A stretch of DNA of 64,000 nt. Source: Hofstenia miamia. Its lineage: Eukaryota > Xenacoelomorpha > Acoela > Hofsteniidae. The notes under the pieces were generated by a model, which saw only the letters and a program-made list of their open reading frames with translations, had not been told where the DNA came from and made no database searches. How positions within the stretch are numbered: the stretch's first letter is position 1; each line of letters begins with the position of its first letter. Positions 24,001-33,509 of the stretch are shown here, piece after piece. A program made the translations under genes and the position numbers. The DNA lies in assembly GCA_900660155.1 (NCBI GenBank), contig CABFPE010000609.1, positions 249,669 through 313,668 of the forward strand, read 5' to 3'.

Positions 24001-27000
24001 GAAAGAGCATGACATTCAATGAAATTTCTCTTACAGAGCATTATGTAGAAATTGACTAAAATATTTTCTAAACGATGGAAAAATGGAACATTGTTACTTA
24101 GATATATAAATAATGTGAGTTAAAAAAAGAAAGCAAAATTCGGAAAAATTAGAGATTGCTAGAATATGCTATGGAATTAAATCTAACCCAAACTCAGGCA
24201 TACCAGAACGCAATTAAATTATGTTCTAAGAGCATGAATTGACATTATATAGTGGAGATTATATTTTTATGAGTTTTAATTATTTTGTAATTCCTTTATC
24301 CCTATTCAGTGAAAATTAAAGTCTTGAAAAAAATTTGATAACATCTTGGGTAATTTTTAATACTGCATTACAAAATTTACAGATTATGTAATAATTTTTT
24401 GGAGCATCTTTCCAAGATTTTATCAATTTTTATAATTTTTGTATGCAGAAATACATACTTTTCCGACAAAATTGCTCTAACCAATATTATTTCTAGATTC
24501 AGATATTTTGTGCCCAAATTAAGTATTAAGTCTTTAATCTGTTACCAAATCTTTCTGAATCGTTGTAAAACTTCCTTATTATTTTACCAAAATATTTACA
24601 AGATTTTAGCAAGTTATTCTTTCATAGTTTTGATATTCTTGTAAAAAATCTTAGCAATTTATGTAAATTATTCAAAATCTTATCAAGTTTCATAATTTAT
24701 TCAAGAAATTTCTAAGATTTTGTCAATTATTGTAAATTTCATTGATTAGATACTTCAGTCATTACCATTTGTTCATTAAAGTTGATATTACTATATGTGC
24801 TATATGGATACACAATAGGTGAAATCCCATTTACAACACTAAAATAGCTTTTAGTAATCATCAAATTTCAGATTAGAAAGAATAGCATTCATTACAGAAT
24901 TTTTCACCTTGCAGTCCTCGTAATATTCAAGCAATATCGAGGTAAGCACAATAAAGCATACCAGCAAATAATGCATGTGATTGACAACCATATCATTTCA
25001 CGCTTCCCAAATAGTTCAGAAACTGTTTCCTTAAAGGACAACGAGGACTTTTCTGACGCTGATTCCAAATTTGTAAACGAAACATTGGACTTTTCATTCC
25101 TGAACTTGTTAAGAATTGCTGTAGCTTCTGCAATTCTTCCTTTATAGACTAACCATCTTGGACTTTCTTCAATGAGCCTGAATTTTAACTTAGAAAAACA
25201 TAAATTCAAAGTAAAGTTACAGTATGTATAATATTGCAATTCCTTGTGGAATTGTTGCCATGGCAATGATTTGCATCTTCCACGAATATTCAAAAATGTA
25301 AGCGACTGGAGAGCTTACAATTGCCCCAAGGCCTGAACCTGCCAAATACATCAGATTGGCCATGCTTCTATATCTTAGGGGAATTACCTCTAGACCTAAA
25401 TTCGTTGTGACCTATATGTTACTAACATACATGATTCGCACAAGTTATAAAGTGCAATTAACAACTGTGTACTGTCACTTGAAGTTTTATATATTTCTGT
25501 GTTGTTAGAAGTTCACGTAAAATTCTCAATTGTATTGAAAGTAATTCAAAAAATGTCATGAAAAATGACTTATTTTTTTAGATTCAACTAATCCTTGAAT
25601 CATATCGATATTAATTAGGCTTGTTTAGAAGCAAAACTTTGTGTCACATTACCATCACACTTTGATTATGACAATTAAATGCTAAACATTATTTTCCATT
25701 TTCATGCATTGTATGCGGGTACCTTGATTAAGTTTTGACATGAGGTGCTTTCACTGTTCTAATTAGTCGCGTTTGAATATTAATATATTACTTTTTTGAG
25801 TAGCTGCGACAGTGTTTTTGAAAAAATTACAGAATGGTTATTGAAAAAACGAAGAAAAAATGTAGTGAAATAATTTTTCTAGTTTTATGCGAAATTATAT
25901 TAGGCCCAATACATTAATGTTAGTGCTAGTCATATTCCAAAATATGAGTTTTTTGAAGTGATAAACGTAATTAAGGTGTTAATTTTCACATAGGAAATCC
26001 TATGAAAGTCATTGAAACAATTGTGTGTACAAAATATGTCGCCACTGCCCATATACATATTTTTACTACTGAAATTTGCATTTCTTGTGTCAGCAAAATA
26101 TTGATGAATATTTATTATAACATCTCGTCTTAATCATCATTCGCCTTAGTGAGTATTTACCAAGAGCAATGTATATATATATATATATATATATAAATAT
26201 AAGGACATCGAGTCCTCAAGTTTTTCCATTAATATTTCGCTTGATGGCAATGCATATAGATATATTTAGATTTCTCTGTGTTAAGTAATTGTGAAAAATT
26301 TATTTTGAACATTGAGTAACTCGTTTTCACAAGGGAAATAATGCGAATTTCGTCAAGTATGTATGGAATGTGATAAAATTTTAATAGAAAAGTTCAAAAG
26401 GGAAATTTCCAAAAATCAATTTACAGAGTTCTTACGTTTGCATAATGCAAGATGCAATACTATTGATAGATTCATTTGTTTCTAAAAAATAATAGATGAA
26501 GGGATGTAGCTGTTTTATAAACCCAATATATGTGTTTTAAATAATGTGTTTTACAAGCCTACGATATAAAGAAGACCTTCGAAATTTCACATGGTTAGAA
26601 TGTTTAATGTAAATGTGTTATTTCTAATAATAATTCAGCAAACTAATATCTATCTGAAATGACAAAAATTGTCATGCATTATAAATATAGAAATATTTAA
26701 GCTACTTCAATTTAACTATTTTTTCATTTTTAAAAATTTTAAAATGCACTTCAATCTGAATTAAGACAATATAAAACTTACCTAAAATATATGTTGATAG
26801 TTCCATTGCCATAAAGCTTGCTCCTGAGAGGAATCTCATTGTAACTACTGCGTAGATATTTGGAAATGCAATTGGAATGAGTATAGATAAACCTAAAAAT
26901 TTTGTTGTTAATATTATAAAACGGTTCAATTTACTACATATAACGCGATTGTAATGCAAGAGGAATTTAAAAAGAACTATTTCATATACAAGTATACTCA

Positions 27001-30000
27001 TTTATTGTTATATAATAATAGTCCAATTATAGCTTAGACGCCAAATCCCAACACTGTCATAACATTTTGAGAACTGGTACAGAGTCATTTGCATGATTCA
27101 TTTATTATCAAATAGCGCACAAGATATTGTTGTTCCAAGTGTGTACTTAAAGTACATATTTGAAACAACAATAGTACTTAGATTTCAAAACCCCAAAATT
27201 ACAAACTTATTAAGGTACTTAAGCCTAATGTGTATAGGAATGAAGCTTAACGTATGGAATAAAAACCTAATCAAAACACAACAATCAGGGGCGCGCCCAG
27301 CTTTTTTTCTGAGGAGGGGAACTATTCTTTAGATTATATATATATATATATATATATATTGGCATATTTTCAGAGATATTCTTACATACAAAGTAGTTTA
27401 TAAATTCATTATTCTGAAGATTTTCACTACAACAATGGAAAAAGCATTGTCAGGGAAATTAAATAGTATACACTTTTTGACATGCTACCCAAAACAGAAA
27501 GGTTGATATTAACGAAATTCAACTATTCAATTTAAGGTTTACTATTTCATATATCTACTTTTAAATGTCATTTTTATAATTAAATTTCAACATAGCAAAC
27601 GTAACCAGTATACTATGAATGTTTGTTAAAAATTACTAAAACTGAAATATTTTTGCCTACCCCTATTAAACCATTACTAAGATTGGCTAACACACATATC
27701 TGCTCCGTGGTTCAGTAGGTGAGGATGATTTCGAACACAGACTGTTGTCCTGTTAACTGATCCTAATCTCAATAGGAGAAATTTCCATTTTTTGTGGTAG
27801 GATGATCTTTAAAAAATTCTTACTTTCTTATTTCTTAGTTATTCCAACCAAAAACTTAGGTCTAATTCTTGAAGCTTGAATCATGCCCAACTCAACTTTT
27901 AAGAAAATGTGCTCACTGAGGTTGAAAATTCTAGATTGAATTTTTCAAAAATAGATAATACTGATGTACAATTTCAAAACGTTGTTTAAGAAATTGTATA
28001 ATATTCACAACAACTGTTGTGTAATAGTTTATTTTTTTCAATTTCAGCCCCTTTTTTCCAATAGCTCAGTCGAGCCCCAGCCCACCGCGGCTCCGACTTC
28101 AACTCCTGTTAGCAGAAGAGAGAACAGGATGAGGATCATGCCGTGTTAATACTGTGCGTCCACAAAATACCTTTAGTTACATTTTGTAACTTGCCGTAAT
28201 TTGAATTTAATACATTATTTTCTATTGTTTTTTAGCATTGCTATGTAATTCACCATATTTCACTACAGGTAAAAAATACAGAAACCGTGTCCAAATTATT
28301 TTCACATTTTGCAAAATATAATTTAATAGAAAATTTCATTCAAAATTGCTATATTTCTCATTGCTAGTTTCGCTTTTGGCAATAATTGGAATGAAAATAA
28401 TAGATAAGAAATCATAGCATAAAAACCAAGCATAACACATAAAAACTTTTTTAAAAGAAAAAACATCGTTGTGAGATAACAAACAAAATTACGAGTGCTT
28501 CATACTTCTGTTAGCACTAAGAAAAATCTAAGTTAAATGTTGCCAGAAATCGTAATCACTAAAAGCAAATTTGGTTCTGCATAGATACCTTATGTAAAAG
28601 CTGTGATCATTGTTTAATATCTCTAGGTTTGACATCACAATATGAAGTGTGTGTGACAGAAATATAGCAATGGTGCGAAATAGGGTTAATCTTATGCCTT
28701 CAATAAATAAAAAAGTGAATTCGGTAGTGGAAGCATAATGTATATTTTGGTCATCAAACTGTGCTGTACACATGCAATAGCCAATACTGTATTAATTTAC
28801 TAGGCAGGACAATAATGATTTTCGAATTGGGACTTTATTATGTTTCACCAAGATTTTCATCCATTAATGCTTGTGAGAACGTTCTTAGTGAACTTAAATA
28901 ATTGCAAATTATTGGTAATTTTTCTTCTTCTAAAGTATTCAATAGATTAATCGATTTCCAATTATTGTAATAATTGCAATATATATTAATTATTGCTTAC
29001 CCCTGCAGATAGATTTGAAGCAATGCTTAATATATATGTACTATGTTATCATATCAGCATACATTTCATGAGGAATGGAAGCATCTGTGCTCTGTTGAGG
29101 GGGGAACGTTCCCCCAGTTCCCCCCCCCTCTGGGTGCGCCTCTGACAACAATAAATGAAATTCTAATATTCGCATTATATTTAAATATATTTAAGAATTG
29201 TAAATTAATAAGAAGGGTTAGATGTTTTTTTGCACATGCTCATAATGTCAAACATATTTTATAGTGAGTCATGCTTCCTCTAAGCCATGCCCCCTCCAAT
29301 AAATGTGTTGGACGCTTGTCTAGTTGGCCCATATCCTTTACATGTAACAGAGGAATGCAAAAGAGTAATTATTGCCAGCAGCAAGTCTACGTATTAAGTT
29401 GAGTTTTTCTCGAAATTCAATGTCTTAAATTAACAATTATTTTATGGCGTACATTAGAATGGGTAATTAAATATATATATACTGTAAGTACACATAAAAT
29501 GTAATGTGACATTATGACAAATTTTGAAAATAATTGTTTGTTACTTATACATACATAAACAATATAGATGCGTCTCCCTAAATTTAATAAAAGAGAAAAC
29601 ATATTCTCTATCTAATCTTGTGCCGATGTGCTGAAGTAACTTACTCATTAAAATGCAGCTAAGAATAACAACGGGCTTTCGACCAAGCCATTCTTGTAAA
29701 TATGAATTAAATGGGGCAAAAAATGCCAGTCCCAGTGAGAACATGGCTTGACTCACTGAAATTGCTATATTTCTTGGTGAACATGCCAGATCCATCTAAA
29801 CCGAATTTTTATTGTAAAGTTTTAACAATAAATGTAATTCCTTAAAATTTTATGATTTCATAATTTTTTGAAAATAAATCGTTATAATCTTGAGTGACAG
29901 AAAAACCCGCCCGCATTGCGAGATTTTCCAGGATATTCTGATATATTTAAAACTTTCGGTTTCCCGCATTTGCTTAGGAATATTTGGCGGGCCTCACAAC

Positions 30001-31133
30001 AACTGTACAGTGTAGAAGAAATCCCAACACCAGTCAGACTATAAATTGCATTCCACAGATTAGGTCAGCTACTTGCTTCCCCCTATCACATCGTTAATTA
30101 GGTTAACCCGAATTTAACTTCATCACACATACTCAGGCGCTAATGCAAGGGAAGGGCCCAGGTCCCCTCTAAAAGTTTTGAGGCATGATGCTCTCTTAAT
30201 TTATAAAAATGCAAAAAATAAGAATATAAACCGCGGCGCTCCTCTTGTAAGTGAAATTAATCTGAATAAAACATTCTTAAACAAAGAGTCTCAAGAGCAT
30301 TACAATGTTGAAGGAAAAATTTGTTGTCTAATGAGGAAGATTTCGTTTGTTAGTAGCCTAGAAATGTATTGAAATCCAGCAGCCAATCTCGTGTTATTGA
30401 TGTTCAAATCAACACTGTAGAGAAGGAACAAGTAGAGCAAAGCCGGAAACTTTAGATCCCAATAATTGAAACTTTCTTGCTTTGTTGAAGCAACACTTTG
30501 CCTCTTCGTGGTCACTGGGACAATGATAAAAAAAGTTTCCAACTCAAGTAGATTTCGAAGCTGGCAAGACGTTTCTCATAAAGTCCAACAAATGAAAATT
30601 GAAAAGATCACTTTTCTAAACCCAATCATTCTTAAGGTAATATCCACCCGAATATAAATTTATATGGAAAGCAGGTGGTTGATCAATTCAATCAATAAGT
30701 ATATTAACATTCTATCAGACTGCAGGCATTAAAATAATTTAATCAAGCGATATATATATATATATCAACTAGATGAACAGTATAAATTGAAACTATTTAT
30801 AATTCGGATGTGATACACATTCGGTTTTAAACAATTTTTTAGAAAAAAAATACTCCTGTAGATCTCAAAAATGTATAAACTTACTGCACTGTATATGGAT
30901 GTATCATAAGATTCATAAACATATTTACTGCAACCGTCTATGCACTTGCTTGTGTAGTTGAACAGCTTCGTCCCATTAATGGTGTCAGCACAGACGAAGG
31001 GAATAGACTTTTGGTAATAAATGACAGAAGAAACGTAACATCCCATGTAGACATATGAAAGCAGAGTTAAAAAGAAGGTAACAATTTGATGGAAACCGAA
31101 TCCACAAAGTTCAATAGCTTCTTCAACATACAT
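9788..31133 (-). CDS. SLC22-like organic ion transporter (MFS), ten exons
   Basis: A multi-exon gene encoding a 494-residue major facilitator transporter of the SLC22 type, expected to move organic cations, anions or zwitterions across the plasma membrane. Ten exons join with GT-AG introns and matching phases (0,1,1,2,2,2,1,2,0). Visible family marks are TM1 after EEAIELCGFG, an extracellular loop with cysteines and sequons NGT and NYT (residues 40-80), GRKP after TM2 (121-124), RFLSG in TM4, ESPRW after TM6 (233-237), YGRKP (346-350), AEVLSTRLRNNG with the paired arginines, and PETHNKPLPENMEDM near the C-terminus. Length matches the family (about 500-560). The start ATG has AAA upstream. No stop or frameshift interrupts any exon. 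Substrate and exact subfamily cannot be told from sequence. SV2/SVOP-like relatives are the main alternative. Confidence 0.9.
10866..11566 (+). mobile_element. mariner (DD34D) element, internally deleted, with TIRs
   Basis: Ends CGTGATGGTATCATTAAGTC and, as complement, CGTGTTGGCGTCATTAAGTC form a TIR of about 29 bp. TA lies on both sides (10864-10865, 11567-11568). At 701 bp it is shorter than a full mariner (about 1.3 kb). The open part (11075-11392) holds the C-terminal catalytic region YLLHDNVPLHTS, then HPPYTPDLAPIDYFLF, with 34 residues between the two aspartates (DD34D). The N-terminal DNA-binding half is gone and a frameshift precedes WLKMPLLNLGR. It lies in intron 9 of the transporter gene. 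Confidence 0.88.
11895..11967 (-). CDS. SLC22-like gene exon 9
   Basis: Acceptor ATACTTAG, donor GTAAAA. Encodes NNGMSLFEACGRIGSILAPF, the conserved RNxGxGxxSxxxRxG-like block and TM11. Leaves in phase 0. Confidence 0.87.
12400..12850 (-). mobile_element. hAT transposase fragment, C-terminal
   Basis: A minus-strand frame over about 12600-12420 reads VNVEVERIFSYSKRILSPQR and then a HIVEHIKWAK helix, the hAT dimerisation block (ERxFSxxKxIxxxxRxxL). The adjoining 12847-12620 frame is uncharacterised and may be more of the same protein. Stops separate the pieces and no termini were found. It sits in intron 8 of the transporter gene. Confidence 0.6.
12950..13245 (+). mobile_element. mariner-like transposase C-terminal fragment
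   Basis: Plus-strand pieces read LGYFI and then TLQALKDSISQEIETKRG followed by FREKCGKMMSSD. This resembles the end of IS630/mariner-type transposases (DFFLWGxLK...TLxxLKxxIxxEI). It is frameshifted and short, so assignment is moderate. Confidence 0.45.
13372..13477 (-). CDS. SLC22-like gene exon 8
   Basis: Acceptor TATTTTAG, donor GTGAAA. Encodes FAMEIIDSFIGRFCATALF, then WWGYQAEVLSTRLR, the TM10-TM11 region with the acidic AE and paired arginines of SLC22. Its phases (1 in, 2 out) are exactly those needed between exons 7 and 9. Confidence 0.87.
13511..13558 (+). repeat. (TA)n microsatellite
   Basis: Mostly pure TA dinucleotides in intron 7 of the transporter gene. Confidence 0.9.
13720..13905 (+). 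repeat. TGTC/TTTG tract with attached interspersed-repeat-like sequence
   Basis: A TGTCTGTCTGTTTGTTTG run is followed by a segment (TTCTCAAAAATTCATGAGTGG onward). The design, tetranucleotide run plus conserved body, resembles interspersed repeats seen in other invertebrates. No ends are defined. Confidence 0.35.
14677..14759 (-). CDS. SLC22-like gene exon 7
   Basis: Acceptor ATTTTTAG, donor GTAAGT. Encodes YGRKPVLICFLVLTTVALFL (second MFS loop signature and TM9). It is separated from exon 6 by an 8.8 kb intron loaded with LINEs. Confidence 0.88.
15588..16340 (+). CDS. LINE ORF1 protein, RNA-binding, intact frame
   Basis: 250 residues, uninterrupted. An N-terminal region is followed by a heptad-rich coiled coil (about residues 45-100, with VEEENSALKDENRKMKEIL). 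An RRM-like L1-ORF1-type domain follows, with ASNLIITGVSEKE, RRIGK, RPRPILVKL, DKIFVKPDIHPAIRKEETRL. Such proteins coat the LINE RNA as a chaperone. It stops just before the endonuclease frame, which overlaps in another frame. Intactness, against the damaged ORF2, suggests a moderately young copy. Confidence 0.85.
   Translation: MVGTRNSNDQKELIMMIKTAVSEAMGSISTDVATLNKRVASMDSVITEMNTRHCKEVARNSQMIDTLTAKIRAVEEENSALKDENRKMKEILDGHQKFLEGVDIKTRASNLIITGVSEKESIMHKKDDEGKVAEIFRKMGVDASCLESTRRIGKESDRPRPILVKLHSGIQRKDILSKRPALKKSPAPFDKIFVKPDIHPAIRKEETRLRNIVELEKKKSENAGIEIEYDWKNRVVERDGLVIDSYSLYF
17076..17741 (+). repeat. duplicated LINE endonuclease segment after a single N
   Basis: 666 bp repeating 16409-17074 with about five differences, separated only by the N at 17075. 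It is best explained as two uncollapsed contig ends rather than a real tandem duplication. In this second copy the LCETKS motif contains a stop. Confidence 0.9.
20192..20928. other. intron 6 sequence without recognised features
   Basis: Between the (CTAT)n LINE and the (ATA)n tract I see only AT-rich intronic sequence with short, unconvincing frames. Confidence 0.45.
20929..21004 (+). repeat. (ATA)n microsatellite
   Basis: Pure ATA/AAT trinucleotide tract abutting the R2-type LINE fragment. Confidence 0.9.
21005..22182 (+). mobile_element. R2-type LINE 3' fragment with restriction-like endonuclease
   Basis: A single plus frame runs through a 262 bp assembly gap (21403-21664). Before the gap it reads PVVRYSAGIVRWNKNELREL and DRLYMARHKGGKGLLSVEE, the post-RT region of site-specific-type LINEs. 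After it come YKFRHDKVGRLVHWSLSRQ, KILWDFNI and then RRPDIVVIDKE...TVIDIAVP, the PD-(D/E)XK restriction-like endonuclease core, and a helix EEIERLWKLKKVEVVPVVVG. Such proteins nick target DNA and reverse-transcribe the RNA there. GC content is higher than the surroundings. The frame stays open to 22206, but the last codons overlap the CR1-like sequence, so the true element end is near 22182. Confidence 0.8.
21403..21664. other. assembly gap, 262 N
   Basis: Run of N inside the R2-type LINE. Flanking frames remain in register. Confidence 1.
22183..22960 (-). mobile_element. CR1-like LINE fragment, reverse transcriptase fingers/palm
   Basis: Minus-strand frame of about 240 residues with RT motifs in order: MKSFKKTSTGYDGIPYWFIK, FPKIWKTAIIIPIPK, LRPISITSIFSRTFEKLV, QHGFRTNGTTTNAV, VKLISLDIKKAFDNVNH (motif A, catalytic D). 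It continues past an in-frame stop at 22278 as FIWNRQQMVKYNN to a VPQ that is the start of the GVPQGS motif. It breaks there against the R2-type LINE. The family resembles the fragment at 8581-9419. Confidence 0.8.
23182..23488 (+). mobile_element. mariner-like transposase N-terminal fragment
   Basis: The plus strand reads EESRRQFEKVLNKEAPSIRT followed by IRDWKRRFFE and, after stops and a frameshift, SLRNARSTFNI. This matches the helix-turn-helix of IS630/mariner relatives (DUF4817-like). A GTGAAACAG sequence at 23048, after TATATACAG, could be its terminus. It ends at a TA microsatellite and no catalytic domain is present. Confidence 0.55.
23609..23740 (-). CDS. SLC22-like gene exon 6
   Basis: Acceptor TTTCTTAG, donor GTAAAT. 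Encodes SDINFVYYGMLYDIGSLSG and TM8. Phase 2 at both ends. Confidence 0.87.
24962..25177 (-). CDS. SLC22-like gene exon 5
   Basis: Begins after a 43 bp intron (25178-25220). Encodes EESPRWLVYKGR, the large cytoplasmic loop (serine-rich) and the start of TM7 (WLSITCIICW). The donor GTATGC splits the tryptophan codon. A later GTGAAA at 24907 was considered but fits the family alignment less well. Confidence 0.85.
25221..25395 (-). CDS. SLC22-like gene exon 4
   Basis: The acceptor AATTTAG is the one that keeps the frame. Another AG a few bases upstream does not. Encodes LEVIPLRYRSMANLM and TM5-TM6. Donor GTAACT. Ends in phase 2. Confidence 0.85.
26782..26892 (-). CDS. SLC22-like gene exon 3
   Basis: Acceptor TTTTTAG, donor GTAAGT. 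Encodes TM3-TM4 (LSILIPIAFPNIYAVV, RFLSGASF). Enters and leaves in phase 1. Confidence 0.88.
27286..29144. mobile_element. non-autonomous hAT element with perfect 8 bp TSD
   Basis: Left end CAGGGGCGCGCCCAG and right end, as complement, CAGAGGCGCACCCAG. The octamer ACAACAAT flanks both sides exactly (27278-27285 and 29145-29152). CAGGGGCG-type ends plus an 8 bp duplication define hAT. No transposase is recognised inside its 1,859 bp. It carries a TA microsatellite (27334-27358), and a coding-like terminal exon at 28048-28149. It lies in intron 2 of the transporter gene. The perfect duplication suggests a fairly recent insertion. Confidence 0.9.
28048..28149 (+). pseudogene. captured exon-like segment inside the hAT element
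   Basis: A strong acceptor-like sequence (polypyrimidine run then ATTTCAG, ending 28047) precedes a GC-richer frame encoding PLFSNSSVEPQPTAAPTSTP, then VSRRENRMRIMPC and a stop. Base composition and proline/threonine-rich coding style differ from the AT-rich surroundings. It looks like the last exon of some gene picked up by the transposon. I do not recognise the source, and chance cannot be excluded. Confidence 0.4.
29645..29795 (-). CDS. SLC22-like gene exon 2
   Basis: The acceptor ends TTTAG just upstream at 29796. Encodes MDLACSPRN, TM2 and the EWLGRKPV loop signature. Donor GTAAGT at 29644-29639. Ends in phase 1. Confidence 0.88.
30133..30660 (+). mobile_element. hAT-related (DUF4371-type) transposase fragment
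   Basis: The plus strand at 30370-30545 reads VIDVQINTVEKEQVEQSRKL, then IPIIETFLLC and NTLPLRGHWDND, with in-frame stops. This matches the IIETIxxCGRQxxxLRGHRDD block of hAT-like proteins with DUF4371. CAGGCGCTAATGCAAGGG at 30133 resembles a hAT left end. No right end was found. It is in intron 1 of the transporter gene. Confidence 0.6.
30885..31133 (-). CDS. SLC22-like gene exon 1
   Basis: 83 codons from ATG (31133-31131): N-terminus, TM1 and the large glycosylatable loop. The donor GTAAGT follows at 30884-30879. Phase 0. Confidence 0.88.
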
Positions 31134-32688
31134 TTTAACAAATACAACATTGCTATTTTATGTAAACAACCTTTGACAATGTTGTGTTTGTCAACAATAA
31201 ATTAATAGAGACCCTCATATTCGATTTTCACAAAACTGCCAGGTTGAAAATCTTGTGCATCTAAATACAATTTTATTATTTCTTAAAATTGAAAAGTTCT
31301 GTTGAGAAAAACACTATATATTTGTTTGCAATTAACTCCTTCTAAATTGTCTTAAGCTGTTGAAATAAAATGAGCAGCAGACGCGCTCGCTAAATTTCAA
31401 AAATTTTTAAGGAAGTATCATACAACACTTCCTCTACATTTCCATTCCTGGTAAAAAAAACATGAATTTTTTTATAACTATATGCCAGGCTAATGAATAA
31501 TTTCTGCAAAAAGTAACCAAATAAGGGATATGTGGTAGAATAGACCTTTTAACAAATAGGTATCCGAATATTTTGATCATATATATGGAAAAAATTGCTT
31601 TTCAAAATAACAAATATACATGTATTTTGAAAATGGTCAGTCTTCAACTACTAATTTACGGTCTCAAGAAATTAACAAGCTCTACACAAAATGAACTGTT
31701 GAATACAATACCACTGCAAAAATCAAGTTTTAAAAAAAATAGCAACCTGCAATCTCTATGCGAACACAAAAGACAAATACATATGTAGTTTAAGAGATGT
31801 AGAGAGAAAGACCACAACAAGAAAGACTGTACTAAATCCATCAATATTATTGATAATGGCGAGGATTGCGTTGCAAATACTGATGACAAGTACACAGAAA
31901 AAGAAGATTAGGAATAAATTGTAAAAATCCTCCAAACTTGAGAGAGCTGCGATTTCAAACAAATGTGCTTCATGGGAGGCACTCCTTATAACACAAAAAC
32001 TTAATCACAACATGATACAAATAACAAAAATAGTATCCTTGTCTCTGCAGGATTTGTTACAGATGCAGCAATTTTATAATTTCAGTTACCTGTGCAAATT
32101 CACTAGGATGTGATCGAAAATATATCTATAGGAAATGAACACGTAATAGATGCTTCAGTTGAATACATCAACACCAAATCTGAAATTAGAATGTTTAATT
32201 GCTTATTAATTGAGAGGAATGTCAATAAACCACGCGCTTGAAATTTCAATATACACTATGTATAAATTTAGTAAAGAAATCATTCTTAAAATTTTTCTTG
32301 AATTTTTCAAAACCGGTACATTTGCTAAGCTCATCTGGCATCACTGCGTGTCTTCAACACCAAATAAGTCATTATCAAACACTCTAGCTTTCAAATTGTA
32401 ATGTATCTTTTTTTGAATAAAACTCCTTAAATATCTATATTCGTTCTTTTAGCAGGCAGCCAAGGCACATTCATGTCCATTTAATTCATATACTTTTGTT
32501 TACACGGTTTACAACCTGTTCAATAATGTGAATTTGATAATAATGCATTCAGTAGCGCAGCTAGGGGGTACTCCCAAACAAAATTTATCTGAATCTTGAA
32601 TGTTTAGTTTATAACAGATCCGCAAAAGAACTCAATTATAATGCAATGCATCACTGATTTGATCCACAGTAAAAACAACCTAGAATCT

Positions 32689-32695
<7 letters not shown>
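31134..32695. other. 5' flank of the transporter gene
   Basis: Contains the presumed promoter side of the minus-strand transporter, but no convincing core promoter stands out. A hAT-like terminus (CAGTAGCGCAGCTAGGGGG) occurs at about 32551 without a visible partner. The rest is unremarkable AT-rich sequence. Confidence 0.4.
31630..31905 (+). mobile_element. possible gag-like zinc-knuckle fossil
   Basis: Plus-strand sequence includes a knuckle-like KRCREKDHNKKDC stretch near 31797-31835 within a lysine-rich context, resembling retroelement nucleocapsid knuckles. It is a small broken relic and its family is uncertain. Confidence 0.3.

Positions 32696-32724
<29 letters not shown>
32696..32724 (+). 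repeat. (TA)n microsatellite at a contig join
   Basis: TA tract immediately before the single N at 32725. Confidence 0.9.
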
Positions 32725-32725
32725 N

Positions 32726-33347
32726 TTTGGGATTTAATAATAACACTAAGCAGGCCTATTTAAAAAAACAAAAAAGAATTCCAGTTTTCTGATGTAGTGT
32801 TGTAAAATTGCATCAAATTTACTATTTATTTAAAGTTTGATGCTGAATGCTATATCTTCCATGAATTTCTGAGCTGAATGATTTTACCTAGAAGCCTCAA
32901 TATACCAACAAGTTCTAAGCTCCAATAACATCTTAAATATTCTTTTGTTTTTAGATAAAACACAAGTGTGCTATAAATCTTTAGATAGATGCTAAAATCA
33001 AAACTGATTTAAAACCAACCAGAGGCCAATTATTGGCAAATAATTCCAAAACTTGTTGAAAATGAGGCAAATTATCTAGTAATAGAAAATTATAGTACTA
33101 AGAGTAACAGAAAAATCAGTTTTTACCTTGAAGTAATGTGACGGATAATGAGACTGCTGGATATATTAATCATATTACATGTAGGTTAGGAAGCTGCTAA
33201 TTTTTATTTAGTAATTTAACACTATATGGACCAAATACATTCCGCAGCGACATTAGAAAAACATTGATGTTATAAATATAATCAGAACGTTTTTTTTCAC
33301 ATGTGGTTATTAAATGAACGGGACACAACCGTGGCTACATAAGACGA
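32726..33347 (+). repeat. 622 bp duplicate of 33588-34209
   Basis: Near-identical to 33588-34209 (offset 862; I noticed one difference). It starts right after the N at 32725 and is followed by another N at 33473. Most likely an assembly duplication of the LTR region rather than a genomic one. Confidence 0.88.
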
Positions 33348-33509
33348 GTGCATAGAAAAAAAATTAATATATCTTTAAATTAACTACTAAAGGAAAACCC
33401 CATCTACCTAAATTTATAGAAAAAATGCATAAAAACCAGATGCAAAATAAATTGGTCCATATAGGGTTAAATNTATATATATATATATATTATGGCAAAT
33501 CCTAAAATA

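Noticed and set aside
24908-24961. Extension of transporter exon 5 to a GTGAAA donor at 24907.
   Set aside because: The frame stays open, but the added residues do not align with the family. The GTATGC donor at 24961 restores W-S-D-I-N-F-V-Y-Y-G across the junction in the same phase.
27700-27740. A-box-like TGGTTCAGTAGG followed by TTTCGAAC, hinting at a tRNA or tRNA-derived SINE.
   Set aside because: The spacing between the two boxes is too short and no cloverleaf can be drawn. It lies inside the hAT element.
32551-32585. hAT-like terminus CAGTAGCGCAGCTAGGGGG as evidence of a further complete element.
   Set aside because: No opposite end or 8 bp duplication could be found nearby. It may be cut off by the contig join at 32725.
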